Shown in pieces: positions 24,892 through 32,853 of a stretch of DNA of 39,838 bases (the stretch's first letter is position 1; the number at the start of each line of letters is the position of its first letter). The notes beneath the pieces were generated by a model, which did not search any database, was not told where the DNA came from, and saw only the letters and a list, made by a program, of their open reading frames with translations. The DNA is taken from assembly GCA_002169695.1 (NCBI GenBank), contig NHJO01000008.1:1-39838 (forward strand), written 5' to 3'. The stretch comes from a bacterium TMED217. GTDB taxonomy: Bacteria; Fidelibacterota; Marinisomatia; Marinisomatales; UBA1611. A program made the position numbers and the translations under genes.

Positions 24892-27168
24892 ATGCGGAAT
24901 AAAAACCTAAATATTTACAAACTTATAATAAGCATTCTATTATGCTATTCCTCTGCTTTTAGTGAGTCCGTTGCGAAAATCATTAAGGCTGAAGGAGTGG
25001 TTTATATAAAAAGATTAGGAATGCAAACCTATTCAGAAGTTGCTCAAATTGGAGGGTCAATTAATAATGGCGACGCAATTAAAGTTGGAGATTATGGATT
25101 TGCGGCTGTTATTTTTATAGATGATAGATCGGTAGTAAAGATCAAACCTAATTCTCAGTTTGAGTTTATGGATACAAAAAATACAAGATCTTTAAATATA
25201 GAGTTTGGTACTATTTTAAATAAAATTGAAACAGAAAATAGGAATAAAGCTTTTAGAGTAGTATCTCCAGTCAGTGTTGCTAGTGTTAAAGGAACTGAAT
25301 TCGCTGCAATGATCAACCCATCTGGAGTTGACCAGTTTATTGGGAAAGAAGGTTTGTTTGATGTTTTTAATTCAGTTAGTGGCCAGACTGTAAGTGTCGG
25401 CCCTGGGCAAAAAGCATTAAGCGGATCATCTGGCAGTCTTATGCAAGCGCCAGCAAGCCCTAGTGAATATCCTCAAGACCCAGAAATAGAGAATGTTATC
25501 GAAGAAAGGAAACCGCCTTCAGAAAGAAATGAGTCTTCAAAGTCAATAGATAAAACTCAAACTATTGAATCCATTCAAGATCAGAATAATAATCAAGATT
25601 CAAACTTAGAAGATAATGGAACTAATAGTGAATCATCTGGTGAACAGAATTCGTCAAGTGAAGCTATGCCAGATAGCAAGCCGAGTGCTCCAAAAAAACC
25701 ATTCGGTATGGGTCTTGGAATTGGTTCAGCTACAATAGATGAAGTTCTTTATAATCAGATTGCACTTAGACCAGAGATAAATATAGCGGGCATTGGTATA
25801 GGATTAGACTTAGTAGTTTATATGGATAATGAGGGAAATGTTCGTGAAGACGAGTGGGATTTTAAAAATGATCCTGATTTAATATATGATAAAATTTTAT
25901 TTATCCGTTTCGGTGAAAAGTCTTCACCTTTTTGGGCTAAATATGGTTCAATTGAAAACATGACCCTCGGTCAAGGTGGTTTGATGAAAGGCTACTCGAA
26001 CATGATGGAGTTTCCTACTGTTAGAAGGGTCGGGGTAAATACAGGTTTTAATGTTGGTCCCATAGGTGGTGAGTTATTCTTATCAAATATAAAAGATTTT
26101 TCAAGAGGTGGAACTATTATGGGTCTTAGGGCACAGTATAAAGTTTCTGATGCACTTCCGATAACAATAGGTTTAAACTATATTTCAGATGCAAATATGT
26201 TCTCATCAATGAAAGACAAGGATGGTGATTCATTTCCTGACGTATTTGATGATTTTCCTTTAGACAGCTCTCTCTGGAATGATACCGATGGAGATGGCTG
26301 GCCTGATCCTGGTCATGGGAACACTGTCCCCGATTCTTTAATAGATATTGATTCTGATGGTGATAATCTTGTAGATACAATGGATGATAGTATAACACTC
26401 AAAGCAAGGCCGTTTAGTATAAATGATAATAAAGCGGCTGTATCTGCATGGTCTTTTGATATATCATACCCGATTATATCTAGTGATTTGCTTTCACTTT
26501 CTATTTATACTGAATTTAATTCTTTATTGTTCCCTGAAGTAGTAACTACCAATGTAAATGAAGATACATTATTTTATAGGCCAAAGCGATCTGGCGCTGG
26601 CATGACATTACCAGGTATTAGGTCAAAACTATTTGGTCTTCTAGATATATCTTTTGAGTATAGGTCCGTTAAGGGCTCATATGTTCCACAGTTTTTTGAT
26701 CAGGCATATGACCTGAACAGAGTAATTAGCATGTCTAAAGGTACAGAAACAACTATTATGACAAAGGATATGTCTATTTTTTCTGATTATGATGATAATT
26801 GGACCTCTAGCGGTCTATATGGATCTGCAAATATGAATCTTTTTGGGTTGGTTAGTTTTAACGCTTCTTATGCTAGTATGATTGCAGATACTGTTGAATA
26901 CAATAGTTTTAACTCTGTGTTAACACTAAATACAGATAATATTCCAAAGTTAAGCGCTGCTACTGCTTTTTACAGAAGGAATAATGATAAAGATCCGTTT
27001 GATTTTAAAAACCCTTCTGAGAATACGGTAATGGGATATCGAGTGGGATATGAAATGAGTAAAGGAGTTAGCTTAATATGGGAATACAGCGAGTTTTATA
27101 GAGACAATGGTACTGGAGTATTAGAGCCAGTCAAGCAAACGAAAGTAGAAACCGCATTTAGCTTTTAA
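24892..27168 (+). CDS. FecR-domain protein with TSP3-like repeats and predicted beta-barrel C-terminus
   Basis: A 758-residue protein with a signal peptide (1-24). A FecR domain spans about 28-175 (G-D-A-I-K-V-G-D-Y-G-F-A-A-V, F-R-V-V-S-P-V-S-V-A-S-V-K-G-T-E-F). A Pro/Ser/Glu/Asn-rich linker covers about 185-265. From about 270 to the end there are alternating strands with the final residues T-A-F-S-F, a typical outer-membrane-barrel terminus. Inserted at about 440-505 are Asp-rich thrombospondin type-3-like repeats (D-x-D-G-D-S-F-P-D, D-T-D-G-D-G-W-P-D, D-S-D-G-D) that should bind Ca2+. FecR domains usually sense or bind ligands in the periplasm. It is the first gene of an operon with the three unrecognised genes downstream. 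An imperfect TTG-N20-TAATTTGA promoter lies at 24839-24869. Confidence 0.72.
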   Translation: MRNKNLNIYKLIISILLCYSSAFSESVAKIIKAEGVVYIKRLGMQTYSEVAQIGGSINNGDAIKVGDYGFAAVIFIDDRSVVKIKPNSQFEFMDTKNTRSLNIEFGTILNKIETENRNKAFRVVSPVSVASVKGTEFAAMINPSGVDQFIGKEGLFDVFNSVSGQTVSVGPGQKALSGSSGSLMQAPASPSEYPQDPEIENVIEERKPPSERNESSKSIDKTQTIESIQDQNNNQDSNLEDNGTNSESSGEQNSSSEAMPDSKPSAPKKPFGMGLGIGSATIDEVLYNQIALRPEINIAGIGIGLDLVVYMDNEGNVREDEWDFKNDPDLIYDKILFIRFGEKSSPFWAKYGSIENMTLGQGGLMKGYSNMMEFPTVRRVGVNTGFNVGPIGGELFLSNIKDFSRGGTIMGLRAQYKVSDALPITIGLNYISDANMFSSMKDKDGDSFPDVFDDFPLDSSLWNDTDGDGWPDPGHGNTVPDSLIDIDSDGDNLVDTMDDSITLKARPFSINDNKAAVSAWSFDISYPIISSDLLSLSIYTEFNSLLFPEVVTTNVNEDTLFYRPKRSGAGMTLPGIRSKLFGLLDISFEYRSVKGSYVPQFFDQAYDLNRVISMSKGTETTIMTKDMSIFSDYDDNWTSSGLYGSANMNLFGLVSFNASYASMIADTVEYNSFNSVLTLNTDNIPKLSAATAFYRRNNDKDPFDFKNPSENTVMGYRVGYEMSKGVSLIWEYSEFYRDNGTGVLEPVKQTKVETAFSF

Positions 27169-27179
27169 AATTTTATAAA

Positions 27180-27947
27180 ATGAGAATTATTTTAATATTT
27201 TATGTTTTACAATCTTTTTTATTTTCTCAAGATGAGATAGTTGTCCTCAGTCCGCGTGTAGGAACTATTATTGATATACATGAAAATCGGTTTTATAGTA
27301 TATTTCCAAAAGTAAGAAATTATTTTAGCGCTCAAATTTATACTACATCAGATTTAAAATATAAAGTACGTTTTGTTGTTAATAGAAAAGGAAAAAGAAA
27401 AACATATGAAAAAAAAATGTCTCTTAAGCAATTTACAAGATTTCAAAATAATGTAAATGCGCAGCCTGAATTTACTGAAAAAGCCAGAGAGGTAATGTAT
27501 TCAGGAATGGATTTTTTAAGAGCAGCAGAAATAATAGATAATTTACCAAAGCCTCAATATGTTACGGTAATTCATAATGATAATAAACGATTAAAGGGAA
27601 CTTTATTATCGTTTGAAAATAATATTATAAATGTTCAAACAGCTCGGACTGTAGAAAAAATAAATTTAGATTATGTTGAACTTCTTTCATATAGACTTTC
27701 TAATAATGAATTTTTAGGTTTAAAGCCGTATATTTATGCATTGAGTGGGGCGATGGGTTTAAAAATGGCTACTTTATATAATAGCCAACGAAATCCTAGG
27801 TTGGATGAGTCGTGGTATTATAGATTCTATGGTATAACAGCGGGTTTAATTTTTAGTAGTGAGCTATATGAGGCTCTTTCTACGATTTTAACCCCGACTG
27901 AAACGTTCATTCTTTCCCAGGAAAAGTATGAAAAAAATAAAAGGTAA
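27180..27947 (+). CDS. Exported protein of unknown function
   Basis: I do not recognise this 255-residue protein. It has a short signal peptide (1-16, ending L-F-S-Q). A basic, beta-rich region lies at about 40-80. A compact segment (about 121-170; V-T-V-I-H-N-D-N-K-R-L-K-G-T-L) resembles an Sm-like or small-barrel fold in pattern. A final part has two weakly hydrophobic stretches. It starts 11 bases after the FecR/barrel gene without a clear ribosome site and probably belongs to the same envelope system. Confidence 0.6.
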   Translation: MRIILIFYVLQSFLFSQDEIVVLSPRVGTIIDIHENRFYSIFPKVRNYFSAQIYTTSDLKYKVRFVVNRKGKRKTYEKKMSLKQFTRFQNNVNAQPEFTEKAREVMYSGMDFLRAAEIIDNLPKPQYVTVIHNDNKRLKGTLLSFENNIINVQTARTVEKINLDYVELLSYRLSNNEFLGLKPYIYALSGAMGLKMATLYNSQRNPRLDESWYYRFYGITAGLIFSSELYEALSTILTPTETFILSQEKYEKNKR

Positions 27948-27961
27948 TAACTGGAGACAAT

Positions 27962-28396
27962 ATGGCCGAAACAAATAATGGTAATGGTGAGGATAAACCA
28001 AAAGTAGATCCTCAGAAGCAATATTTAATCGAACAGTTTGGCAACCTTATGGAAAAAGTCGGTGAAGGATATGGTGGGCCACTGCAGGAAGAGCTTATTC
28101 GACGAATGGAGCAAACTATAGCAGATTTCGATGAAGAAGTAACAGAAATGTTAGAAAACTTGCGCGACAATTCTGAAAAAAGGCATGAAAAGCTAAAGCA
28201 AATATGGGAAAACCCAGAAGAGCTTAATCCTGAAGATTCTAATGGTGATGGTGCGTCTGGTGCACCAGAAGATTCTAGTGACTGGGAAAAAAGATTAGAA
28301 GGCATGGCTGATGGAGCAGCGGACGATGCCAATGCTGATAAGCCTAAAGAAGAAGAGCCTAAGAAAAAAGGTTTGTTTGGTCGCGGTAAAAAGTAG
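27962..28396 (+). CDS. Small acidic helical protein, unknown function
   Basis: I do not recognise this 144-residue protein. It lacks a signal peptide, so it is cytoplasmic. Residues 15-70 are predicted helical and coiled-coil-like with many Glu. Residues 75-120 are an acidic low-complexity linker. The end (about 127-144) alternates acidic and basic blocks, closing with K-K-K-G-L-F-G-R-G-K-K, a possible membrane- or nucleic-acid-contacting tail. A good GGAGAC ribosome site stands 7 bases before the ATG. Its stop codon overlaps the GTG start of the next gene. Confidence 0.6.
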   Translation: MAETNNGNGEDKPKVDPQKQYLIEQFGNLMEKVGEGYGGPLQEELIRRMEQTIADFDEEVTEMLENLRDNSEKRHEKLKQIWENPEELNPEDSNGDGASGAPEDSSDWEKRLEGMADGAADDANADKPKEEEPKKKGLFGRGKK

Positions 28397-28785
28397 TGAC
28401 AAATTTGGAGGTGATTTTTCGCCTTCAAATTATAATTAGATTTTTTCTTCTGCTCTCTTTTTCGTTTTGCCAAGAATCGAGTAGCAAACCAAAAACTTTT
28501 TCTCCATTAACAAAAAAAGTTTATAATTTTTCTAAGCTTGATTTTGTTACTTCTGAAGGAGAGTTCAATGAGGCGATATGTACCCTTACCATTCCAGATT
28601 TAATTTCTGATAGTCCTCCATTTATTGCAATTTATTATCGAAGAGAAAACTCCCAGTGGTTTACCGAGTCCCTTTATAGAAAAAGATTGCGCTTTAGCTT
28701 TAAAAATGGTGTTATAAAACTAGACCGGTCTAATTTTTGGGATTGGTTTGAAATTGAAGAGATAAAAATAGTCGTTATTTATTAG
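28396..28785 (+). CDS. Small exported protein, unknown function
   Basis: I do not recognise this 129-residue protein. A hydrophobic N-terminal segment (about 10-25, ending F-S-F-C-Q) looks like a signal peptide or lipobox. The mature part is beta-rich with aromatic residues (Y-Y-R-R, W-F-T-E-S, F-W-D-W-F-E) and ends in I-V-V-I-Y. GTG 28396, overlapping the previous stop, is the likeliest start; GTG 28411 in frame is possible but leaves no ribosome site. It is last in the FecR/barrel operon and is followed by an AT-rich terminator. Confidence 0.55.
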   Translation: MTNLEVIFRLQIIIRFFLLLSFSFCQESSSKPKTFSPLTKKVYNFSKLDFVTSEGEFNEAICTLTIPDLISDSPPFIAIYYRRENSQWFTESLYRKRLRFSFKNGVIKLDRSNFWDWFEIEEIKIVVIY

Positions 28786-28789
28786 TCAG

Positions 28790-28815
28790 AATTATATAAG
28801 ATATAATTTTTTTTT
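28790..28815 (+). terminator. AT-rich terminator after the FecR operon
   Basis: An 8-bp stem (28790-28797 with 28801-28808, all A-T) around a 3-base loop is followed by seven T. The stem is weak, but the placement right after the last gene and before the SRP RNA gene supports it. Confidence 0.5.
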
Positions 28816-28886
28816 GAGCTAATTTTTTTATAATAAATAAACTATTTTTTTAGAATAAAAATATAGCGATTTGAAAATTAATTTTA

Positions 28887-29158
28887 GGCCGTGCTAGGTG
28901 GGGAGTTAGCGGTGCCCTGTCACCTGCAATCCGCTATAGCAGGATCGATGCTTATACGAGGTTTTTATCGGATCTATATAATAATATTGAACGGTGTTGA
29001 TGATCCAATCCTGTCGCAACATTAATTGGGTGAACTCCGTCAGGCCTGGAAAGGAGCAGCGGTAAACTTATTTTAGTGTGTGCTTGCAGTTAATTAGATT
29101 TGAGCTAGTAAGGTATTAGATATATATTTATGAAATTTCCAAATATAAGTGCACGGCC
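28887..29158 (+). ncRNA. ffs: Signal recognition particle RNA (long, Alu-containing type)
   Basis: This RNA of about 272 bases is the 4.5S/7SL-type scaffold of the signal recognition particle. The ends pair perfectly over 8 bp (28887-28894 with 29151-29158). The 5' Alu portion carries the GGTGCCCTGT-CACCTGCAATCCGCT block seen in B. subtilis scRNA. The S-domain hairpin has GTCAGGCCTGGAAAGGAGCAGC-like sequence near 29040-29060, the binding site of Ffh. dnaX begins only 9 bases after the 3' end, leaving no room for a separate dnaX promoter or ribosome site. Confidence 0.96.
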
Positions 29159-29167
29159 AATAGTTTT

Positions 29168-30886
29168 ATGACATACAAAGTATTATCATTAAAATGGCGT
29201 CCTCAGGTATTTAGCGATATAGTTGGGCAAGAGCATGTAACTAAAACACTTATTAATGCATTTAAAGCAGATCGCATTGCTCAAGGATATATATTTACTG
29301 GTCCAAGAGGTGTTGGTAAAACAACTACTGCTAGGATTTTATCGAAAGGATTGAATGCTGAAGGTGGACCTAGATATGATTTTGATCCTAATACAAATAT
29401 TTCTGAAGAGATTTCTCAAGGAAGAGCGCTAGATGTTCTTGAAATTGACGGTGCATCTAATAGAGGCATTGAAGAAATAAGAAGCCTTAGAGAGCAAATA
29501 AAATTTGCTCCAATGACTGGTCAGTATAAAGTGATTATTATTGATGAAGTTCATATGCTTACAAATCCAGCTTTTAACGCATTATTGCGTACACTTGAAG
29601 AGCCACCTGATCATGGAAAATTTATTTTTTGTACAACAGATATTCATAAAGTTCCTGCAACAATAATATCGAGATGCCAGAGATTTGATTTTAATAGAAT
29701 AGCGACAGGTGTAATTATAGATAGAATATCATTCATTTTAGAAAATGAAAAAATAAAATCTGATCAAGCTAGCCTGCAAATAATTGCTAGAAAAGCAGAC
29801 GGAAGTATGAGGGACGCACTAAGTATATTAGATCAGATAATAAGCTATTGTGGAACGGATATTAATTATGAACAAACAATATCAGCTCTTGGAGTTATAT
29901 CACATGATCTTTATTTTGAATATACTGAAGCATTATTAGCAAAAGATGGACAATTGATGATAAATAATTTGGAAAAGTTTTTCCAATATAGTGTTCCAGT
30001 TAGTGAAATAATAAAGGGTTTAAACAATCATATAAAAAATTTATTATATTCAAAAATAAATAATGGTATTAACCTCTTAGATATGAATAAAGAAAGTAAA
30101 AATTTATATTCGAAGCATTCAGAAAAATGGGACAATCGTGATCTTTTAAGAATTATTCAAATATTTTCAGATGTTTCATCGCACATTAATAGATCAGATG
30201 ATCCGCATCTTGTTTTAGAATTTACCTCTCTTAAATTATTAGAAATGGATAAATCTATATCTCTGGATATGCTTTTAGGGCAAACTATCGACCCTCTTCC
30301 AAATAGTATTAACAGCAATGTAAATATAAATGATGAAAAACCTGATCAAAAAAAAAATAGAATTGATGAAAAAAAACTAACAAATACATTAATCGATAAA
30401 AAAGGCGATACAGATATTATTGCTAAAACGGAAAAAGCTGATATTGAAATTGATAAAGATGAAGGTTCTAATAATATTAATATGGAAGATGATTTAAACG
30501 ATTCTAATAACTTGAATGCTATAAGCATTGATGATTTGCAAGACAATTGGCAAAGTTTTATAGATAATGTTCATATAAAAAAACCATCAATTGCATCAAT
30601 ATTAGATAAAAGCATTCCAATTGCTTTAGTTGATGGTATTATAACAATAAAAATAGCGAGTGGGTTAGATTTTCATATAAGCATGATTGAAAATAATAAA
30701 AATGTGATTAATGAAATATTGTCATCTGTTTTTGGCGGTGGGATAGGTTTTAGTTTAGAAAAAAATACAGAAAATGATATTTTATCTTTAAATGAGGGGC
30801 AAGAAACAGAAATTGATAATTCAGAAAATGATGAACAAGTTAGAGATAAAATAGTTGATCTTTTTGATGGTGAAATTTTAACATAG
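29168..30886 (+). CDS. dnaX: DNA polymerase III clamp-loader subunit tau (and probable gamma)
   Basis: A 572-residue DnaX, the AAA+ ATPase that loads the sliding clamp and holds the replisome together. Walker A G-P-R-G-V-G-K-T is at 45-52, Walker B I-I-I-D-E-V-H at 123-129, T-T-D at 156-158, and S-R-C-Q-R-F at 168-173. The zinc-binding module normally between residues 60 and 85 (four Cys) has no Cys at all. The collar domain ends near 370. A lysine/aspartate/asparagine-rich linker follows (about 370-450), then a tau-type C-terminal domain. The linker starts at a run of ten A that would give a 397-residue gamma form by slippage. It is the first gene of the dnaX-recX superoperon, with ATG 9 bases after the SRP RNA. 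Confidence 0.95.
   Translation: MTYKVLSLKWRPQVFSDIVGQEHVTKTLINAFKADRIAQGYIFTGPRGVGKTTTARILSKGLNAEGGPRYDFDPNTNISEEISQGRALDVLEIDGASNRGIEEIRSLREQIKFAPMTGQYKVIIIDEVHMLTNPAFNALLRTLEEPPDHGKFIFCTTDIHKVPATIISRCQRFDFNRIATGVIIDRISFILENEKIKSDQASLQIIARKADGSMRDALSILDQIISYCGTDINYEQTISALGVISHDLYFEYTEALLAKDGQLMINNLEKFFQYSVPVSEIIKGLNNHIKNLLYSKINNGINLLDMNKESKNLYSKHSEKWDNRDLLRIIQIFSDVSSHINRSDDPHLVLEFTSLKLLEMDKSISLDMLLGQTIDPLPNSINSNVNINDEKPDQKKNRIDEKKLTNTLIDKKGDTDIIAKTEKADIEIDKDEGSNNINMEDDLNDSNNLNAISIDDLQDNWQSFIDNVHIKKPSIASILDKSIPIALVDGIITIKIASGLDFHISMIENNKNVINEILSSVFGGGIGFSLEKNTENDILSLNEGQETEIDNSENDEQVRDKIVDLFDGEILT
30348..30360 (+). other. Candidate slippery poly-A site in dnaX (gamma form)
   Basis: Ten consecutive A (30348-30357) are followed by TAG. 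In frame the codons read CAA AAA AAA AAT AGA. A -1 ribosomal slip, or transcription adding one A, makes TAG (30358-30360) the next codon, giving a protein of 397 residues. E. coli and Thermus dnaX use comparable A-rich sites to produce gamma. Seen in sequence; use is inferred. Confidence 0.55.
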
Positions 30887-30896
30887 GAGTAAAGTA

Positions 30897-31220
30897 ATGT
30901 TTAAAGGAAATATGGCAAAAATGCTAAAACAGGCGCAGGATATGCAAAAACAAATTGAAGGTGTTCAATCTGAACTATCAGATATAATAATTAATGCTGA
31001 TTCGGGTGGTGGGATGGTAAAAATAAAAATCAATGGTCATTTAGAACTTTTAGAGCTAAAAATTGAAGAAGATGTATTAAAAGAAGAAAAAGAACTTATT
31101 GAAGATTTAATTATCTCTGCTATTAATAAAGGGATTGCTGATGCGCAGTCTGCATCAAAAGAGAAGATGAATTCTGTTACTGGAGGAATGTTGTCAGGTT
31201 TAAATATACCCGGTATGTAG
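30897..31220 (+). CDS. YbaB/EbfC nucleoid-associated protein
   Basis: This 107-residue protein forms tweezer-like dimers that bind DNA. It matches the family in its helical N-terminus (M-A-K-M-L-K-Q-A-Q-D-M-Q-K-Q), a central beta part (G-G-G-M-V-K-I-K-I-N-G-H) and the Met/Gly-rich end (T-G-G-M-L-S-G-L-N-I-P-G-M). AGGAG precedes the ATG. It sits between dnaX and recR, the classic gene order, with recR starting one base after its stop. Confidence 0.95.
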   Translation: MFKGNMAKMLKQAQDMQKQIEGVQSELSDIIINADSGGGMVKIKINGHLELLELKIEEDVLKEEKELIEDLIISAINKGIADAQSASKEKMNSVTGGMLSGLNIPGM

Positions 31221-31221
31221 T

Positions 31222-31815
31222 ATGTCTTTGTATCCAAAGTCAGCAAATAGATTAATAAATCAGTTATCTAAACTTCCTGGGATAGGAAAGAAGACTGCTT
31301 CAAGGTTAGCTTTTTATATTTTAAAGTCTGACGAGATATACAATAATAATTTATCTAATGCTATTAAAGAGGTTAAGCTAAAAATAAGATTTTGTAATTC
31401 TTGTGGCATGATGACAGAAGGTAGTGAATGTGATATCTGTTTAGATCATAATAGAGATGATAATATTATATGTGTTGTAGAGCAACCTCAAGATATATAT
31501 CCATTTGAAAAAACTAGTACATACAAGGGCAAGTATCATGTTCTTGGTGGAGTGTTATCTCCATTGGATGGTGTCGGGCCAGAAGATTTAAATCTTGATG
31601 GTCTTTATAATAAGATTAAAAAAGGTATGGAAATTATTTTAGCGACAAATCCTAGTATTGAAGGTGATACAACTTGTCTTTATTTAGCTAAAAAGCTAGA
31701 AGGCTTGGGGGCAAGGGTTACTCGCTTAGCTAGAGGTCTCCCTGTTGGAAGCGATCTTGAATATATGGATGACTTGACTTTAGTTAGGGCAATGGAAGGA
31801 AGGACTTCGATATAA
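31222..31815 (+). CDS. recR: Recombination mediator protein RecR
   Basis: A 197-residue RecR, acting with RecO/RecF in loading RecA on gapped DNA. It has an N-terminal helix-hairpin-helix (L-P-G-I-G-K-K-T-A-S-R, 14-24), a C4 zinc finger C-N-S-C...C-D-I-C (about 57-72), and a Toprim domain (V-V-E-Q-P-Q-D and L-A-R-G-L-P-V-G-S-D-L-E-Y). The C-terminus overlaps the proposed ATA start of pgsA; the same bases supply the pgsA ribosome site. Confidence 0.96.
   Translation: MSLYPKSANRLINQLSKLPGIGKKTASRLAFYILKSDEIYNNNLSNAIKEVKLKIRFCNSCGMMTEGSECDICLDHNRDDNIICVVEQPQDIYPFEKTSTYKGKYHVLGGVLSPLDGVGPEDLNLDGLYNKIKKGMEIILATNPSIEGDTTCLYLAKKLEGLGARVTRLARGLPVGSDLEYMDDLTLVRAMEGRTSI
31794..31803 (+). promoter_or_regulatory. 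Strong ribosome binding site that sets the pgsA start
   Basis: GGAAGGAAGG lies inside the end of recR and is 8 bases before ATA 31812. It is one of the best Shine-Dalgarno sequences in the window and points to that ATA, not to the TTG at 31875. Confidence 0.6.
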
Positions 31816-32405
31816 ATATACCTAATTTATTATCACTAATAAGAATAATTCTTACACCGTTATTTATTATTCTATTGTTTTCTGATTTTGACACTGCAAA
31901 ATTATTCGCTTTGCTTGTGTTTGTTATTGCAGCAATAACTGACGCGTATGATGGTCATTTAGCAAGAAAATATAATCAAATTACTCCAGAAGGGAAGTTT
32001 CTTGATCCTCTAGCTGACAAGATCTTAGTTGTTTCCGCATTTTTTTCTTTTTCGGTTATTGGCATTATTGATTATTGGATAGTTGGTATTATAATATTTA
32101 GAGATTTATTTGTAACTGGTTTGCGTTTAATCATCTCAAGTAGTGGTTTTGAATTCGTTACTTCAAAATTGTCGAAATATAAAACTGCTTTTCAGTTAAC
32201 TATAATAATAGTAACACTTATATTTATGGCAATCGAAGGCTTGGATATAAGTATTTTTATACCTACACTAGAAATTATTAAACAATATAGGATAATATAT
32301 CTCCTTACAATGTTCACTGCTATCTTTACAGTTTATACTGGAATTATTTATTTATATACTAATAGAATGATGATAAGAAAATTTATTAGAGAAAACAGTG
32401 ACTAA
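31812..32405 (+). CDS. pgsA: CDP-alcohol phosphatidyltransferase (phosphatidylglycerophosphate synthase)
   Basis: A membrane enzyme joining CDP-diacylglycerol and glycerol-3-phosphate. The signature D-x2-D-G-x2-A-R-x8-G-x3-D-x3-D is seen as D-A-Y-D-G-H-L-A-R-K...G-K-F-L-D-P-L-A-D-K, with four or more membrane helices. The conserved family start N-I-P-N-L-L-S-L-I-R lies upstream of the first conventional start (TTG 31875), which would remove the first helix. The codon at the expected Met position is ATA 31812, preceded by a strong ribosome site. Either ATA is used as start or the base is altered. With ATA the protein has 197 residues. It overlaps recR by 4 bases and pgpA by 8. Confidence 0.9.
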   Translation: MNIPNLLSLIRIILTPLFIILLFSDFDTAKLFALLVFVIAAITDAYDGHLARKYNQITPEGKFLDPLADKILVVSAFFSFSVIGIIDYWIVGIIIFRDLFVTGLRLIISSSGFEFVTSKLSKYKTAFQLTIIIVTLIFMAIEGLDISIFIPTLEIIKQYRIIYLLTMFTAIFTVYTGIIYLYTNRMMIRKFIRENSD

Positions 32406-32853
32406 GTTTGCAGAAGTAATCTCAACTGTTTTTTATATAGGCCGTTTGCCCTTAGCTCCTGGAACATGGTGCAGTTTTATTGCATTTTTGATGTGGTATT
32501 TTATAAGATCATATAATATTGAAGGAGTGTTTATTTTATATGCTAGTTTGGTATTATTTTTTATTGGTGTCGCTGTAACAACGATATATTCAGAGTCTCT
32601 AGGTGAAGATGATCCCTCTGAAATTGTTATTGATGAATGGGTTGGTCAGTGGATTGCTCTATGGTTGATACCGCATTCATTCATTTGGGGTTTTGTATCT
32701 TTTTTATTTTTTAGAGCATTTGATATTCTTAAGCCTGGACCTGTTCAGATTATGGATGATATTAAATCTGGAACCGGTATTATGATGGATGATGTTATTG
32801 CGGGTATATTGGCTTTATTAGTGACACAAAGTTTAATTTATTTTATTGGATGA
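32398..32853 (+). CDS. pgpA: Phosphatidylglycerophosphatase A
   Basis: A 151-residue membrane phosphatase taking phosphatidylglycerophosphate to phosphatidylglycerol, the step after PgsA. Family motifs: G-R-L-P-L-A-P-G-T-W-C-S (15-26), E-D-D-P-S-E-I-V-I-D-E-W-V-G-Q-W (about 71-86) and F-D-I-L-K-P-G-P. Three to four hydrophobic helices are present. GTG 32398 is the start, overlapping pgsA by 8 bases. The stop overlaps cinA by 4 bases. Confidence 0.94.
   Translation: MTKFAEVISTVFYIGRLPLAPGTWCSFIAFLMWYFIRSYNIEGVFILYASLVLFFIGVAVTTIYSESLGEDDPSEIVIDEWVGQWIALWLIPHSFIWGFVSFLFFRAFDILKPGPVQIMDDIKSGTGIMMDDVIAGILALLVTQSLIYFIG

Noticed and set aside
28012-28473. Open frame on the minus strand opposite the acidic protein gene
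   Set aside because: It is antisense to two genes with good starts, is Ser/Pro-rich low-complexity sequence reflecting the acidic codons on the other strand, and has no ribosome site.
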